Positions 46,501-55,495 of a stretch of 64,000 nt of DNA are shown piece after piece. A program made the position numbers and the translations under genes. The stretch lies in contig NC_092587.1 in the NCBI RefSeq assembly GCF_047663525.1, positions 45,034,501 to 45,098,500 of the forward strand, read 5' to 3'. Numbering within the stretch: position 1 is the first letter of the stretch; every line of letters begins with the position of its first letter. The DNA is from Anas platyrhynchos. Lineage: Eukaryota; Chordata; Aves; Anseriformes; Anatidae. The notes under the pieces are model-generated. The model was given only the letters and a program-made list of their open reading frames with translations, ran no database searches and was not told where the DNA came from.

Positions 46501-48517
46501 GACAAAGTCCAGCACAAAGCAGAACCATCAGAACTCACAGTGACCTCTCACAAGGCCAGCGAAAGATCCTGGACTTTCTGCATTTGCTAATGCCTTGAAT
46601 TCCATTAGAGAAAGCTTCACGTAGAGTTATTTTCACGATAACTACATATGGCCCCAAACATAGTGACTAAATGGAATCTAGTTCCAAAATGTAAATGAAA
46701 GCTAAATATCAAAAGCCAGAACTGTATATTTTTAAGTATGAAGATTAAGATATTTTAAGGCATAACTTTCATACTGTATCCTACAACATAGGTTACAACA
46801 TCTGGTTACACTTTGTAACTAAAAAAACAAATGCAACAAAACAAAAAAAAACAAACACAACAACCTTGCAGAGTAAGTAACAATACACCATAGTTAAAAA
46901 AAAAATAAAAGAGAAGTTGTATTGCACATCTTGGGCTACACCCAGTTGTTATGACAAATAAGAAAAAATGCATTTCATATATTTATATTTTATAAATTCA
47001 GTTTATTCCTTGTAAGTAAACGGTAGCCAAAGATACAGCTATATCATGTCTGTCTTTCAGCCTACTGACCTAGTTCATCACTCACTTACATGAAGAATTT
47101 CTTAATCTCTAAAGCACGTTGTATCTGTCTGTAATATTTTTATTTATTTATTTTACAAATGTGAACTTTTAAATATATTGATGTGAACTTAAGATCAACA
47201 TACGTAAATTGACCTCAGTATGGATACACACAAAACTGAAAAGTTAAACATTTTTGAAATTCCTATACCAGAGCTCAAAGTCATATTTTTCATCAGTTTA
47301 CAAAAAAATAAATCCTTGTGATTTCTAATGGAAGTCACTTTCAAAGAGAATAGTAAGCTCGGCAGTTTTATTTAATATTTGATGTACTTATGTTAAATCC
47401 ACTAGTCAATGTTTAACCTACACAAATTGATTATTAAAAAAAAAAAAAAGAGAGGAAAAAAAAGAGAGACTCTTACTTGATACATTTCTTTTCCAAAAAG
47501 GTAATCCCAAACTTGCCTCTGGACATCCCAATTAACCAAGTAACCCTGTAGGAATTTTGGAAAAGAAAAGAAAAAAAAAAAAAAAAAGCACTGTTTAGAG
47601 AATAAAAATATACTTCACTCTTTAAACAATTACTAGAGATAAAAAAAAGTCAAACAATTGATGATCTGACAGTGTAATGAAATATGAGAGTAAAAGTGTC
47701 TAAATTGTCACAATTCTGTGCCAAGAGTAAAGGTAACATGAAATAAACAATGTTAGAAATATCTCCCATGGACATCACAGAATCACAGAATGGTTTGGGC
47801 TGGAAAGGACCTTAAAGGGTCACCTCCCACCAGACCACATTGCCCAAAGCCCCATCCAGCCTGGCCTTGAACACCTGCAGGGATGGGGAAGCTGTGGCAA
47901 CAGGTGCTGTATTTACAGAGGAGGACATACGTGATTTGACATTGGGCAATCATTAAATCATCCTACTTCATTCATACTGCTACCTACTCATATATTCATA
48001 TATACTCTTATATAAAGGTGTGACACAGAGTTAAGGCTGCCAGCAGGCGCACACAGCAGCGCAGGGCAACGCGTTTCGCACACCCCGTGCCGTTACCTTC
48101 TGGAAGGGGAGGATGTAGAAGAGGCCCGAGGGGTCCTTGATCTCATCCAGCTGGTTGGCCGTGAAGGTTTTCAGGCGCGCCGTCTTCGACCTGAACTGGC
48201 AGTTGGGGATGACGCTGCGAGAGAGGGGCACGGATCCGTGACGCGCTTCGCAACCGGCCGCGCCCCGGGTCGGCTGGGGGCCGCCTGGAGCCCGCTGGGG
48301 GCCGGGGGCTACCGGGGGGCGACCCCGTCCCTCCCCCCCCCCCCCCCCAATCCCGGCGCTGACGCAAGGGGCGGGGCCTCCCCCACAGGCGGAGGGGGCG
48401 GGGCCTCGCGGCGCGCAGTGCGCAGGCGCAGTGCCGGCACGGGGCTGACCTGACGTTGGCGTGGCTGTAGCCGATCTTGGCGGTGTAGGCGCCGTTATCC
48501 AGCACCAGCGTGGCCAT
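40454..48517 (-). CDS. ACTR6: ACTR6, actin-related protein 6 (complete, 11 coding exons)
   Basis: ACTR6/ARP6 is a nuclear actin-fold protein of the SRCAP complex (yeast SWR1), which exchanges H2A for H2A.Z; vertebrate ARP6 is also tied to HP1 heterochromatin. Joined exons total 1191 nt, giving 396 residues, the family's usual length. Actin-fold nucleotide motifs are visible: LDNGAYTAKIGYS at the N terminus, VDSGYSFTHIVP in the middle and VLTGGNTLFPGF near the C terminus. All junctions are GT-AG and the phases agree throughout. The ATG at 48517 starts the conserved MATLVLDNGAY. Its promoter faces away from BLTP3B, with about 4.5 kb between the two promoters. Confidence 0.97.
41390..41528 (-). 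CDS. ACTR6: ACTR6 coding exon 10 (residues 308-354)
   Basis: 139 nt, AAAG acceptor, AA/GTAAGT donor. Encodes MQPHFFKNIVLTGGNTLFPG and FRDRVYSEVRCL. The GGN motif is the adenosine-binding loop of the actin fold. Confidence 0.97.
42406..42577 (-). CDS. ACTR6: ACTR6 coding exon 9 (residues 251-308)
   Basis: 172 nt, TTTAG acceptor, G/GTATAA donor. Encodes PREEMVLSGKYKTGEQILRL, then NERFAVPEILFHPSDIGIQE and the stretch to QNLPE. The largest ACTR6 exon. Confidence 0.97.
43879..43957 (-). CDS. ACTR6: ACTR6 coding exon 8 (residues 224-250)
   Basis: 79 nt, TTCAG acceptor, AAG/GTAATA donor, ends in phase 0. A split Lys codon then LKGEENTVMVDYVLPDFSTI and KKGFCK. Frame and length fit the flanking exons exactly. 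Confidence 0.96.
44143..44241 (-). CDS. ACTR6: ACTR6 coding exon 7 (residues 191-224)
   Basis: 99 nt, GCACAG acceptor, AA/GTATGG donor. Split Arg, then QLHVMDETHVINQVKEDVCY and VSQDFYKDMEIA. Highly conserved. Confidence 0.97.
44951..45007 (-). CDS. ACTR6: ACTR6 coding exon 6 (residues 172-191)
   Basis: A 57-nt exon, TGTAG acceptor, AG/GTAAAG donor, split Arg codons at both ends. Encodes INVGGKLLTNHLKEIISY. Too short to stand out as an open frame; identified from the protein and the splice sites. Confidence 0.95.
45100..45235 (-). CDS. ACTR6: ACTR6 coding exon 5 (residues 127-172)
   Basis: 136 nt, TTCAG acceptor, AG/GTAAAC donor. Split Ala, then GALSAHRYFRDNPSELCCII and VDSGYSFTHIVPYC with a basic SKKKKEA stretch. 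VDSGYS is the second phosphate-binding loop. Confidence 0.97.
45962..46085 (-). CDS. ACTR6: ACTR6 coding exon 4 (residues 86-127)
   Basis: 124 nt, ATAG acceptor, G/GTGAGT donor. Encodes VDFVDTNIIITEPYFNFSSI and QESMNEILFEEYQFQAVLRV N. TEPYFN matches the actin-family TEPPLN position. Confidence 0.97.
47477..47545 (-). CDS. ACTR6: ACTR6 coding exon 3 (residues 63-85)
   Basis: 69 nt, phase 0, ACAG acceptor, CAA/GTAAGA donor. Encodes GYLVNWDVQRQVWDYLFGKE MYQ. Found from protein conservation and splice sites. Confidence 0.96.
47774..47890 (-). mobile_element. CR1 3' fragment in ACTR6 intron 2
   Basis: Minus-oriented CR1 end. Two copies of the octamer (ATCACAGAATCACAGAATGG on plus), then TTTGGGCTGGAAAGGACCTT and the CCCCATCCAGCCTGGCCTTG block. 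It is better preserved than the other fragments here and retains its tail. Confidence 0.92.
48097..48214 (-). CDS. ACTR6: ACTR6 coding exon 2 (residues 23-62)
   Basis: 118 nt, CGCAG acceptor, AAG/GTAACG donor. Split Ser, then VIPNCQFRSKTARLKTFTAN and the stretch to LPFQK. GC-rich third positions, unlike the AT-rich later exons, because it lies at the CpG-island edge. Confidence 0.96.
48333..48348 (+). repeat. C16 homopolymer (G16 on ACTR6 coding strand)
   Basis: Sixteen consecutive C in ACTR6 intron 1, about 100 nt after exon 1. On the transcribed RNA it is a G16 run. Length may be unreliable because such runs sequence poorly. Confidence 0.85.
48450..48517 (-). CDS. ACTR6: ACTR6 coding exon 1 (residues 1-23)
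   Basis: ATG at 48517-48515 with a purine-containing upstream context (AGC ATG G). Encodes MATLVLDNGAYTAKIGYSHA NV and ends AG/GTCAGC. It holds the first phosphate-binding loop. The frame runs upstream through a GTG (MADQYWD...), but no in-frame ATG precedes, so the conserved ATG is used. Confidence 0.96.
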
Positions 48518-48590
48518 GCTCCCCACGGCGCCACGGCCGCCGCCGTCCCAGTATTGATCCGCCACCGCCGTGGGTCTCTGTGGTTACCAT
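48495..48590 (-). promoter_or_regulatory. ACTR6: Overlapping uORF in ACTR6 5' region (32 codons with stop)
   Basis: An ATG at 48590-48588 on the minus strand, +1 frame relative to ACTR6, runs past the main ATG (48517) and stops with TAA at 48497-48495, overlapping the coding start by 23 nt. It lies in the mRNA only if transcription begins above 48590, which is not known. Confidence 0.45.
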
Positions 48591-48594
48591 AGAG
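48576..48594. promoter_or_regulatory. 19-bp near-palindrome CTCTGTGGTTACCATAGAG
   Basis: Eight of nine base pairs match around a central T. The core GGTTACC resembles an RFX half-site (RGYAAC on the minus strand). A related sequence (CTATGGAGTAACC on minus) lies at the equivalent place in the SCYL2 island, 38431-38443. Confidence 0.5.
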
Positions 48595-49083
48595 CGGAGG
48601 AGCAGCGCGCGCGCGTTGCCTGCCGGGACGCAGCCGTGCCGCTGGAACCGCCCCGCCTCCACGGCCGGAAGCTGCCGCCGGGGGAAGTGACGGGTCTGGG
48701 GCTCGCTGCGGCTGCGTGGCGGCAGCGCCCCCTAGCGGCGGGTCCGTCCCCAGCAGCAAACTGCTCCTGCACGGGTCCCACACGGGTGGGCGGCAGCTCC
48801 CCCCCCAGGCCCCTGCTCCTGCGTGGGCTCCTCTCCACGGGCTGCAGCCATCATTCTTCTTAAAATCATGTACATGTAAATGTTACCTTACACTTTATTA
48901 ACAATATAAAGTTCTCAGAGTAAGAGACAAACTCATTATAGCTATTGCTAACTTTTGTTTTATGAAATTAAATGAGAAAGCCAGAATTTAATTAATTCCT
49001 TTTCCTCTTTTAGATACCAGCTCCGGCTCTACTAGACTATGATCTGTTATCATGTAATGACTTGTATTGAATTCAGTTAGCTG

Positions 49084-49111
<28 letters not shown>
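49084..49111 (+). repeat. Poly(T) tract (T)28
   Basis: Uninterrupted run of 28 T between ACTR6 and BLTP3B. No retroposon body is visible beside it. Confidence 0.9.
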
Positions 49112-49114
<3 letters not shown>

Positions 49115-50593
49115 TCTCATAAAATAAACATCAGGCCCTTAACAGTTCACTTACATTTTTGTCTGTAAATATTTTAAATCTCCAGGAAGTAAAGATTTTT
49201 TTTTTAATTATTATTATTACTATCGTTGCTAACTGGGGACAGATTGCTTACATATAAATTGTATATGCTTACACATTCACCCAGATATTTGCATGGCACT
49301 TCTGATAAAACTTCTTTGTTGTTAATGGAGTACCTAACAAAGTCAGTACCGTAGCAAGGACACAAAATTATGACCTTCAAAGTCACTTTTACACGGTAGC
49401 AAACTTTGTACATTGTCTCATACAGTAGCTTAATATTCATATTTTGTGATGGTTTTCAACCTAGAGCAATGGTCCACCAAATTACTCAAACCTTGCATAT
49501 TTGGATTTTTTTTTCCATTATCCATACAAAGCCATGCTGAATTTCTCATGCAGCAAGTGAAAAAGCACACACTGCAAGCAAATCAGAACTTAATGGGTCA
49601 TGTTTTATTTGTTCTTTTTCCACATCTTCTACTGCCTCATTTGATGGAAAAAATATTTTTGTTAATTCCTCTGTTTTCTTCATGTTTCTGAAGTTACTTT
49701 GATTCTACTTATGTATTTTTCCCTGTCTGTATTCCATTCCAGTTTACACACTGAAGGAATCCACATGACCACATGAAAAGCTGGATTCCACTTGCACACC
49801 CCCTGCAAAGCACAGAACTGCTTATTTGCTGTGCTCTGTGGGAATGCACGGCCTCAGAATGGTCAAACAGTGCCAACTGTGAATGTGCAGGTTGTTTAAA
49901 GCATTCAGAAGTTATCCCTGAGGAATAAGTTATTGCATTCTTTGACCCTGACGCCAGAAGTGCATCCTGGACTTGGCATCCATGAACTGAACACAGTGCA
50001 CCTTTCTTTGCCTAGCTGATGGTGAAAGATGAGCAAGCAGCCTGATGGGAAATGCTGTACATCCTTGGGTTCTTGGGTCCTCTCTTGAAGGGAAGGAGTT
50101 CACAGATAGGCTGTAGGAACTATCTGTGGTAAATATGAGCCAAAGTTCTTTTTTGAGATCATTTTACTACCCCGGACACACCCATTAGTGAGGTTCTTTG
50201 TTTTTGCCAAGAGGGCCAGCTGCTCTGTGAAGGAGGAAAGCCAGGAGCTGAGGTAGATTCTGCAACCTTCCCAGCCCAGGCCTGTCCCACCACCTCTAGT
50301 CAGGGAGTAGGGCAGGCAGGGCAGGGCTGTGGGGGCAACCCAGAGCCCAGGTCATCAGGCAGGTTTCTGGTGATGACTCAGGCCCAAGGCCAAGAACAGA
50401 AGGCAATTCTCAGGAGCAGATCTGGTGGAGCCAGCCAGGGACAGACACAGCCCAGGGTTCATCAGGCAGGTCCATTGTGACCACGCAGATCTGCCACTAC
50501 AGCCTCCCCTTCTTTTCTTCTCTTGTGGCTGTTGTTTCTTGTTGTATGGGGGTTCAACATGATAAATCAAGAGCAAAGAGCCTTGTTTGCTAT

Positions 50594-50850
50594 ATGGAAT
50601 CATGGAATCATGGAATATCACAAGTTGGAAGGGACCCATAAGGATCATCAAGTCCAACTCCTGGCACTGTACAGGTCTACCCAAAAGTTTAGACCATGTG
50701 ACTAAGAGCACAGTCCAGTCACTTCTTAAATTCAGACAGGCTCGGTGCAGTGACTACGTCCCTGGGGAGTCTGTTCCAGTATGCAACCACCCTCTTGGTG
50801 AAGAACCTCTTCCTGATGTCAAGCCTAAACTTCCCCTGCCTCAGCTTAAC
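50594..50850 (-). mobile_element. CR1 3' end, minus orientation
   Basis: Starts on plus with three degenerate octamers (GGAATCATGGAATCATGGAA), then CACAAGTTGGAAGGGACCCA, ATCATCAAGTCCAACTCCTG, and the block GGGGAGTCTGTTCCAGTATG ... CTCTTGGTGAAGAACCTCTTCCTGATGTC. About 255 bp, 5'-truncated. The overlapping 147-codon frame is a by-product of the repeat. Confidence 0.92.
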
Positions 50851-51852
50851 CTACATAGCAACGTTAAGGGCGAAGTAGTCAGGAAGACTAAACCACTCTT
50901 TCCTGCTTGTGGTTTTATTAAGGTGACAGTTGATGACACTCTCACAAGCTTCTTCATAAATGATTGCCTTCCTCCATTCAGAGCAGGAGTCAGTCTTTGC
51001 AATGTTGTTTTAAGCATCATCTTCACATAGCTGTGGTCTAATTAGCACGAGTGTTTTACCAGAAATTCATCTGCTTGAAAACATGGGACTGTGATTTGAA
51101 GAATCAGGCCACAGTCTAATTAATATAGTCTGGGGATATCCTGATAATAATTTGTGTCAGGATCTAAAAAGTACCAGATATTCTGCTCCAAGCAAGAGGG
51201 GCTGATCTATGCATTTTCCTCCATTTGATGTGCTCCAGGAAACTGGGGAGAAAGTGAAGTCATGACTCAGATCAACCCTGCCAGGCAGGAATATTTCTGT
51301 TTTCAGTTTCAATCAGCCTGTCCTCTGGACTTACCCTTTTCTACCAGACCTATGTGAGCAGAACACTTGAAGGAGAACACACAGCACAGGTCCTGCTTAC
51401 CTTGTCCCCTGTATTTTCTTCAGTGGTGGGAAACTAATTTATCACAATAAACAACATTTCTCCAAGAATTCCAAGATTTTTTTTTTCTAGTTGAAGAATA
51501 TTGAACTTAAAACATGAATAAAGGTGCTAGCAGCTCATTTCCACTTTATAAATCTCTTTAAATAATATAATGAGGTCAATATTATGCACTGACTGATTTT
51601 TAAATGCCTGGAAAAATCAATTGAAAACGTTAATTTCCTGACCTATTTTTTCATCTGTTACTGCTTCATATATCTGACTTGAAGATCCTTGGGGTTTTGG
51701 TTCATTGCTTGTAAATTATTAATCTGTTATGTATATGAGAAGCAAAGAAAATAGTGTCTGATGTCTTTCCTCTCCAGCTCTAGAGTATATTCTAGAGCCA
51801 GCAAATGTTCTTCATAAAGAGGTCACATCTGAAAAACATGTCTGTTTTAGCT

Positions 51853-51911
51853 ATTTTATTTTATTTTATTTTATTTTATTTTATTTTATTTTATTTTATT
51901 TTATTTTATTT
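51853..51911 (+). repeat. (ATTTT)n microsatellite, about 12 units
   Basis: Perfect pentanucleotide tandem array of about 59 bp. Intergenic. Likely to vary in copy number between individuals. Confidence 0.95.
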
Positions 51912-53090
51912 CCGATTAAAAATATTATTTAGAGTACCTGGTTACCCACCACTGAAATTCTCAAATTACATTTTCTAAAATGAGGGAGCCCCAGAGAAGA
52001 TGGTTACTGGAACAAAACTATTACCAATCATTTAATTTTTAACTTGCTTAGAAATTTTGCCACAGCATGAGAAGCTATCCTCATAAAATTATCATAACCT
52101 GTAGGCTTTATACTTGCCATGGATACCCCGTTAAATATCACCTGGAGAAGAGCCTGATTTTAAAAGTCTAGGGGTTTGAGTAAGTACCAAGAAACTGAGT
52201 TTAGGGGAAATATGACGTGTACACGCACCTGAATGAATTCCCATAGCACTGTGTTTATGTCAGTAAGCATTTCTTGCTTTGTCCCTTTTGGGCAGCATGG
52301 AGCAGCTGTAGCCATCCTGGATCATGGCTGGGCTGGGAAGGGGCCCAGGAGCAGGAGCTGTGCCTGGACAACTTCCTATGGAAGAAGAGTTGACAGCATC
52401 AAATTTACTGCTGCTGGAATTGTTGGTTTGCTTGGCACAGCATTTTGGACCGATTTCGGGGATCCCAGATGGAACAAATTTTAGGAATGTTTTTTTTTTG
52501 TAGCTGTAAACGAGCATTGCTTGTAAAGAGAGGTATAAAACGGATAAATGTTATCACTTGGCTCATCAAGGTGAACAGAAGTGCTAGAGTAATGGAATTT
52601 ATCTGGAAAACTAGAGGAACACCAGATTTTGCTTCTGTGAACGACCTCTGGGATGGATCTGTCACAGCTCTGACACTTGGGGAGCACGCAATGTGCAGGT
52701 ATTACGCCAGCTATTAGTGCATGTAGGCAAATGAGCATTTCATCTGGAGAATTCTTCGCTGCCGCATATTAGAACCATTTGTGGTACACGTTACACCTTT
52801 CGATCCCCTTCACGACGGGTTTTCCACCCAAACACCGACCACTGTCGGTGGCTTGGGGCTGGGGGCTAGGGGGGAGGCAAGCTCCGCGGGGCAACTGCGG
52901 GGACAGAGGGAGAGCGAAGACCAGACACCGGCACGGACCGGGGGGACACCCGAGGCTGCGGGCGGCCTCCCGAGGGGGTCGCCAGGCACCGGGGGGAGGC
53001 GGTGCCCCCCTCCCGCCCCGCCTCGGACCCGCCTCTCCCCGTGCGGGGCGGCGGTGCCACCGCCCCCCGTCTCTAGGCGATGCTGCAGCC

Positions 53091-53101
53091 AAGATGGCGG
53101 C
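53091..53101 (+). promoter_or_regulatory. BLTP3B: YY1-type site AAGATGGCGGC
   Basis: Exact match to the core YY1 consensus, 160-170 bp upstream of the BLTP3B ATG and in sense orientation. Such sites commonly sit just downstream of CpG promoter start sites, which would put the start near or slightly above 53090. Confidence 0.65.
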
Positions 53102-53114
53102 GGGCGCCGAGTGA
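53094..53114 (+). promoter_or_regulatory. BLTP3B: uORF 1 of BLTP3B (MAAGAE)
   Basis: ATG GCG GCG GGC GCC GAG TGA, with A at -3 and G at +4, a strong context. The ATG is the one inside the YY1 motif. It is translated only if transcripts start above it. Confidence 0.5.
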
Positions 53115-53202
53115 GGGGGAGCGGCGGCAGCGGCTGCGCGCCCCGCGGTCTGCCCGAGCGGCTCGGGCTGGGGCTCGGGCTCGGGCTGGGGCGGGCGGAG
53201 GG

Positions 53203-53238
53203 ATGAGGCGCGGCCCCGCTGCCGGCCGGTCGTCGTGA
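53203..53238 (+). promoter_or_regulatory. BLTP3B: uORF 2 of BLTP3B (11 codons plus stop)
   Basis: ATG AGG CGC ... TCG TCG TGA, 11 codons plus stop, ending 22 nt before the main ATG at 53261. G at -3, A at +4. Out of frame with the main coding sequence (offset 58). Confidence 0.55.
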
Positions 53239-53260
53239 GGGGCGCGGGCCGGCGGACGCC

Positions 53261-53304
53261 ATGGCGGGCATCATCAAGAAGCAGATCCTGAAGCATCTCT
53301 CCAG
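53261..53304 (+). CDS. BLTP3B: BLTP3B (UHRF1BP1L/SHIP164) first coding exon, partial gene
   Basis: BLTP3B is a bridge-like lipid transfer protein of about 1460 residues with a Chorein N terminus, acting on endosomal/Golgi vesicle traffic. Only its first 14 codons plus two bases are here: MAGIIKKQILKHLS and a split Arg (AG/GTCAGC donor), identical to the known family N terminus. ATG at 53261 has a C-rich GCC context with G at +4. No following exon (which should begin near FTKNLSPDKI) was found up to 64000, so the intron is longer than 10.7 kb. Head-to-head with ACTR6, as in human. Confidence 0.93.
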
Positions 53305-53582
53305 GTCAGCGCCCTTACCCGCGGGGGGCTGAGGCGTGCGGGGGGGATCGTGCGAGAGGCCCCGCGGCCCGGCACGGCGTGGGGCGAGCAGGGGCCGGGC
53401 GTCGCTCGGCCGGCGGAGGGGAGACCCGGAGCCGCCTCCCGGGGGCTTGGAGCGGGGCGATGCGGCTCGTTAGGGCTCTCCCCGCCGTGACAGCCGCTGG
53501 CCCCGAGCCTGGCGGCGGAGGGGGGACACCGAGCGAGTCCCCCGTGCCCGGGGGGGCGCTGAGGGACGACCCCCGGCGGCCG

Positions 53583-53636
53583 CGGGGGGCGCCCGGGGAG
53601 CGGGGAGGAGCCGGGGGGGGCCGGGGGGCGCGGGGT
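53583..53636 (+). promoter_or_regulatory. G-run cluster, potential G-quadruplex
   Basis: At least five runs of four or more G, separated by short spacers, on the BLTP3B sense strand about 280 nt inside intron 1. It fits the G4 pattern; folding is inferred. Confidence 0.55.
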
Positions 53637-55415
53637 CCCTGCGGATCTTCGGCCGCCCCCGAGCTGTGGGAGCGCCCGGTGGGGCCGGGTGGCCGGGGAG
53701 GCTGGCGGCGGCGCTGCCGGAGCCATGAGACAACTTGGGCGTCGTGCGGGGAACTCGGCTGCACCCGGCGTGGGCAGCGGGAGGTTAAAAATCGTCACCC
53801 TGGAAGGTTTTGGGGGCTGGCAGGGCCCTGTGCTGGGAAGTCGTGGAAACTATGCAAGCACGCGAAGTGCACAACGATTCCCAAAAGCCACAGCTAAATT
53901 TCTTCTGTTTGTAAAGAAAGACAAAAGCCTAGCAGGTACCTCATCTGTCACGCTACTGCAGTGTTGCTGTTCCTCAGGATTTACTTTTATAAATTCAGCA
54001 TTGCTTGAGAAGTCGGCCCCATACTACTTTGCCTTTTTTTAATGTTTCTTACTATTTTTATAGTATTTCAAATGCGTTTATCTTACTGTTAATTAATAGA
54101 GAAAACCAAATGCCAGATTGCCATTTGGCAATTGTGCCGACGGTGCACAGGGAAAGCACAATTCCCTTTCCAAGCCCTTCGCTGCCCGTCCCTTAAAGAT
54201 GATGTATCAAACAGCAGTGAAGTAATTGTCCTCCGCCCTGTCTGTGAGCTTTCATAGCTGGGAATGCTGATGCAGAAGTCTTGTTTTCGCAAGACAGTAA
54301 CTGAGCACTGGGAGAATGGGAATGCTGGACGAAGATGTCATCTGCCTTGAGTGAGCATGCAGGAAATCACTGAACTCAATTCACTGATACAGTTCCCTTC
54401 CTATAGCACCGTTTAGCAAGCTGTACCAGAAGGGAAGTGAACTGGTCTCAATGCTACAGGTTAAAGTAAAAAACGTGTCTAGTAACTGAGCACGAGTAAC
54501 GTGAGCTGGCCCTTGTCTAGTTTGTGAAATGAATAGCTTTCAAAACACAGTGTTAAGTACTTTCTGATGTTGATGAATCTGTGTTTTCTTGTGGGATGTG
54601 ATAACGCTTATTCAACAAGGCTACCTTAACTGATTGCTATAAGTTTTGGCATTTTTGAAAAGCTTATGGGATATGTCTAACAATCTGAGGTTTTTAGTTT
54701 AAAGCTGAGGCTCACAATTATTGAGGCTACACCAACATTAACATAGCAAAAGACAGACCTTATTATTAAGGCCCTTATTATGGGTGTTCTTAAGCACATG
54801 ATCAGATAATCTTTTCACCCTGAAGAACTGGTGCTTCAGTGATTGCAGAACTTGGTTACACCAGAGAACAAATTCAGGTGGCTCTTTAAATTTCAAGGAT
54901 TATTTTTTTTCCCCAACAAAAATCATGACATTATTCTTTATTTCAGGTTTTCCTTTCTTACTAGGTTTTATAAGGCTGGGGTTAACGTAGGCTTCACACA
55001 TTGTTATGTATCAGTCTGGAGCCAAAGGCATAAGGAAGTTCCTGTAATACAGAGGGTGCCAAAAGACACTTTCACTTCAGATTCTATTACTATATTGGTT
55101 CCTGTTCTGCAATTCTCATAGTTCCTCAAAACTGATGCCTTTTTGTCATCTTCACCAAGGGACATATTACTGTCAGGATTGAAATGCACTGGAAAAAGTC
55201 CATGTATAATAAAGGAAAAGTTGAAGGAATTACCCAGTTATCTTGATTTATTTTCATCTTTGTTTCCTCTCTTTGTATGCCAGTTTTGGTGATTAGATTG
55301 CTCTTTGAACAAAGCGAAATGTAATTTGTACTTCGCAGAACAAATAGAGACGTAATCTTTTACCTTCAGTTACAGTTCTCTGTGCTTTTTTTTTTTTTTT
55401 TTTCCTTTTTGTCAC

Positions 55416-55495
55416 AAATCACAGAATGGTTGAGGTTGGCAGGACCTCTGGATGGCTTATGGTCCAGACCTTCCCTGCTGAATCCCCCCCACAGA
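55416..55495 (-). mobile_element. CR1 3' fragment in BLTP3B intron 1
   Basis: Plus-strand reading AATCACAGAATGGTTGAGGT then GGCAGGACCTCTGG and a degraded CCAGACCTTCCCTGCTGAA block. Minus orientation, short, preceded by T18 at 55386-55403. Confidence 0.85.

Larger units (their letters stand above)
48220..48790. promoter_or_regulatory. ACTR6: CpG island promoter of ACTR6
   Basis: GC- and CpG-rich block covering ACTR6 exon 1, intron 1 and upstream. Contains two copies of GGGGCGGGGCCTC (48368-48380, 48395-48407; GC-box type), an NRF1-like TGCGCAGGCGCA (48419-48430), ETS-like CCGGAAG near 48664 and GGAAGTGACG near 48682, and a near-palindrome at 48576-48594. The true start site is not determinable from sequence. 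Confidence 0.85.
48791..52839. other. Intergenic region between divergent ACTR6 and BLTP3B
   Basis: About 4 kb. Holds T28 (49084-49111), a minus-strand CR1 fragment (50594-50850) and a (TTTTA)n microsatellite (51853-51911). The parts 49740-50560 and 52280-52480 are GC-richer and unique-looking. Overlapping frames near 52260-52520 on both strands resemble no known protein. No gene called. Confidence 0.65.
52840..53720. promoter_or_regulatory. BLTP3B: CpG island promoter of BLTP3B
   Basis: Very GC-rich block covering the BLTP3B 5' UTR, first coding exon and start of intron 1. Features: YY1-type AAGATGGCGGC (53091-53101), an imperfect GGGCTC hexamer array (about 53155-53192), two uORFs, and a G-run cluster (53583-53636). 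The many long frames on both strands here reflect absence of stop codons in GC-rich DNA. Confidence 0.87.

Noticed and set aside
48031-48783. 250-codon frame across the ACTR6 promoter and exons 1-2
   Set aside because: Reads through intron 1 and the promoter. Only the spliced ACTR6 exons within it are conserved.
50587-51030. 147-codon plus-strand frame
   Set aside because: Mostly antisense CR1 3' end; the rest has no similarity.
52230-52720. Overlapping frames of 83-90 codons on both strands
   Set aside because: Mutually overlapping, no homology, no splice context.
53274-53798. 174-codon minus-strand and 172-codon plus-strand frames around BLTP3B exon 1
   Set aside because: CpG-island artefacts in both orientations; the true coding exon ends at the donor at 53304/53305.
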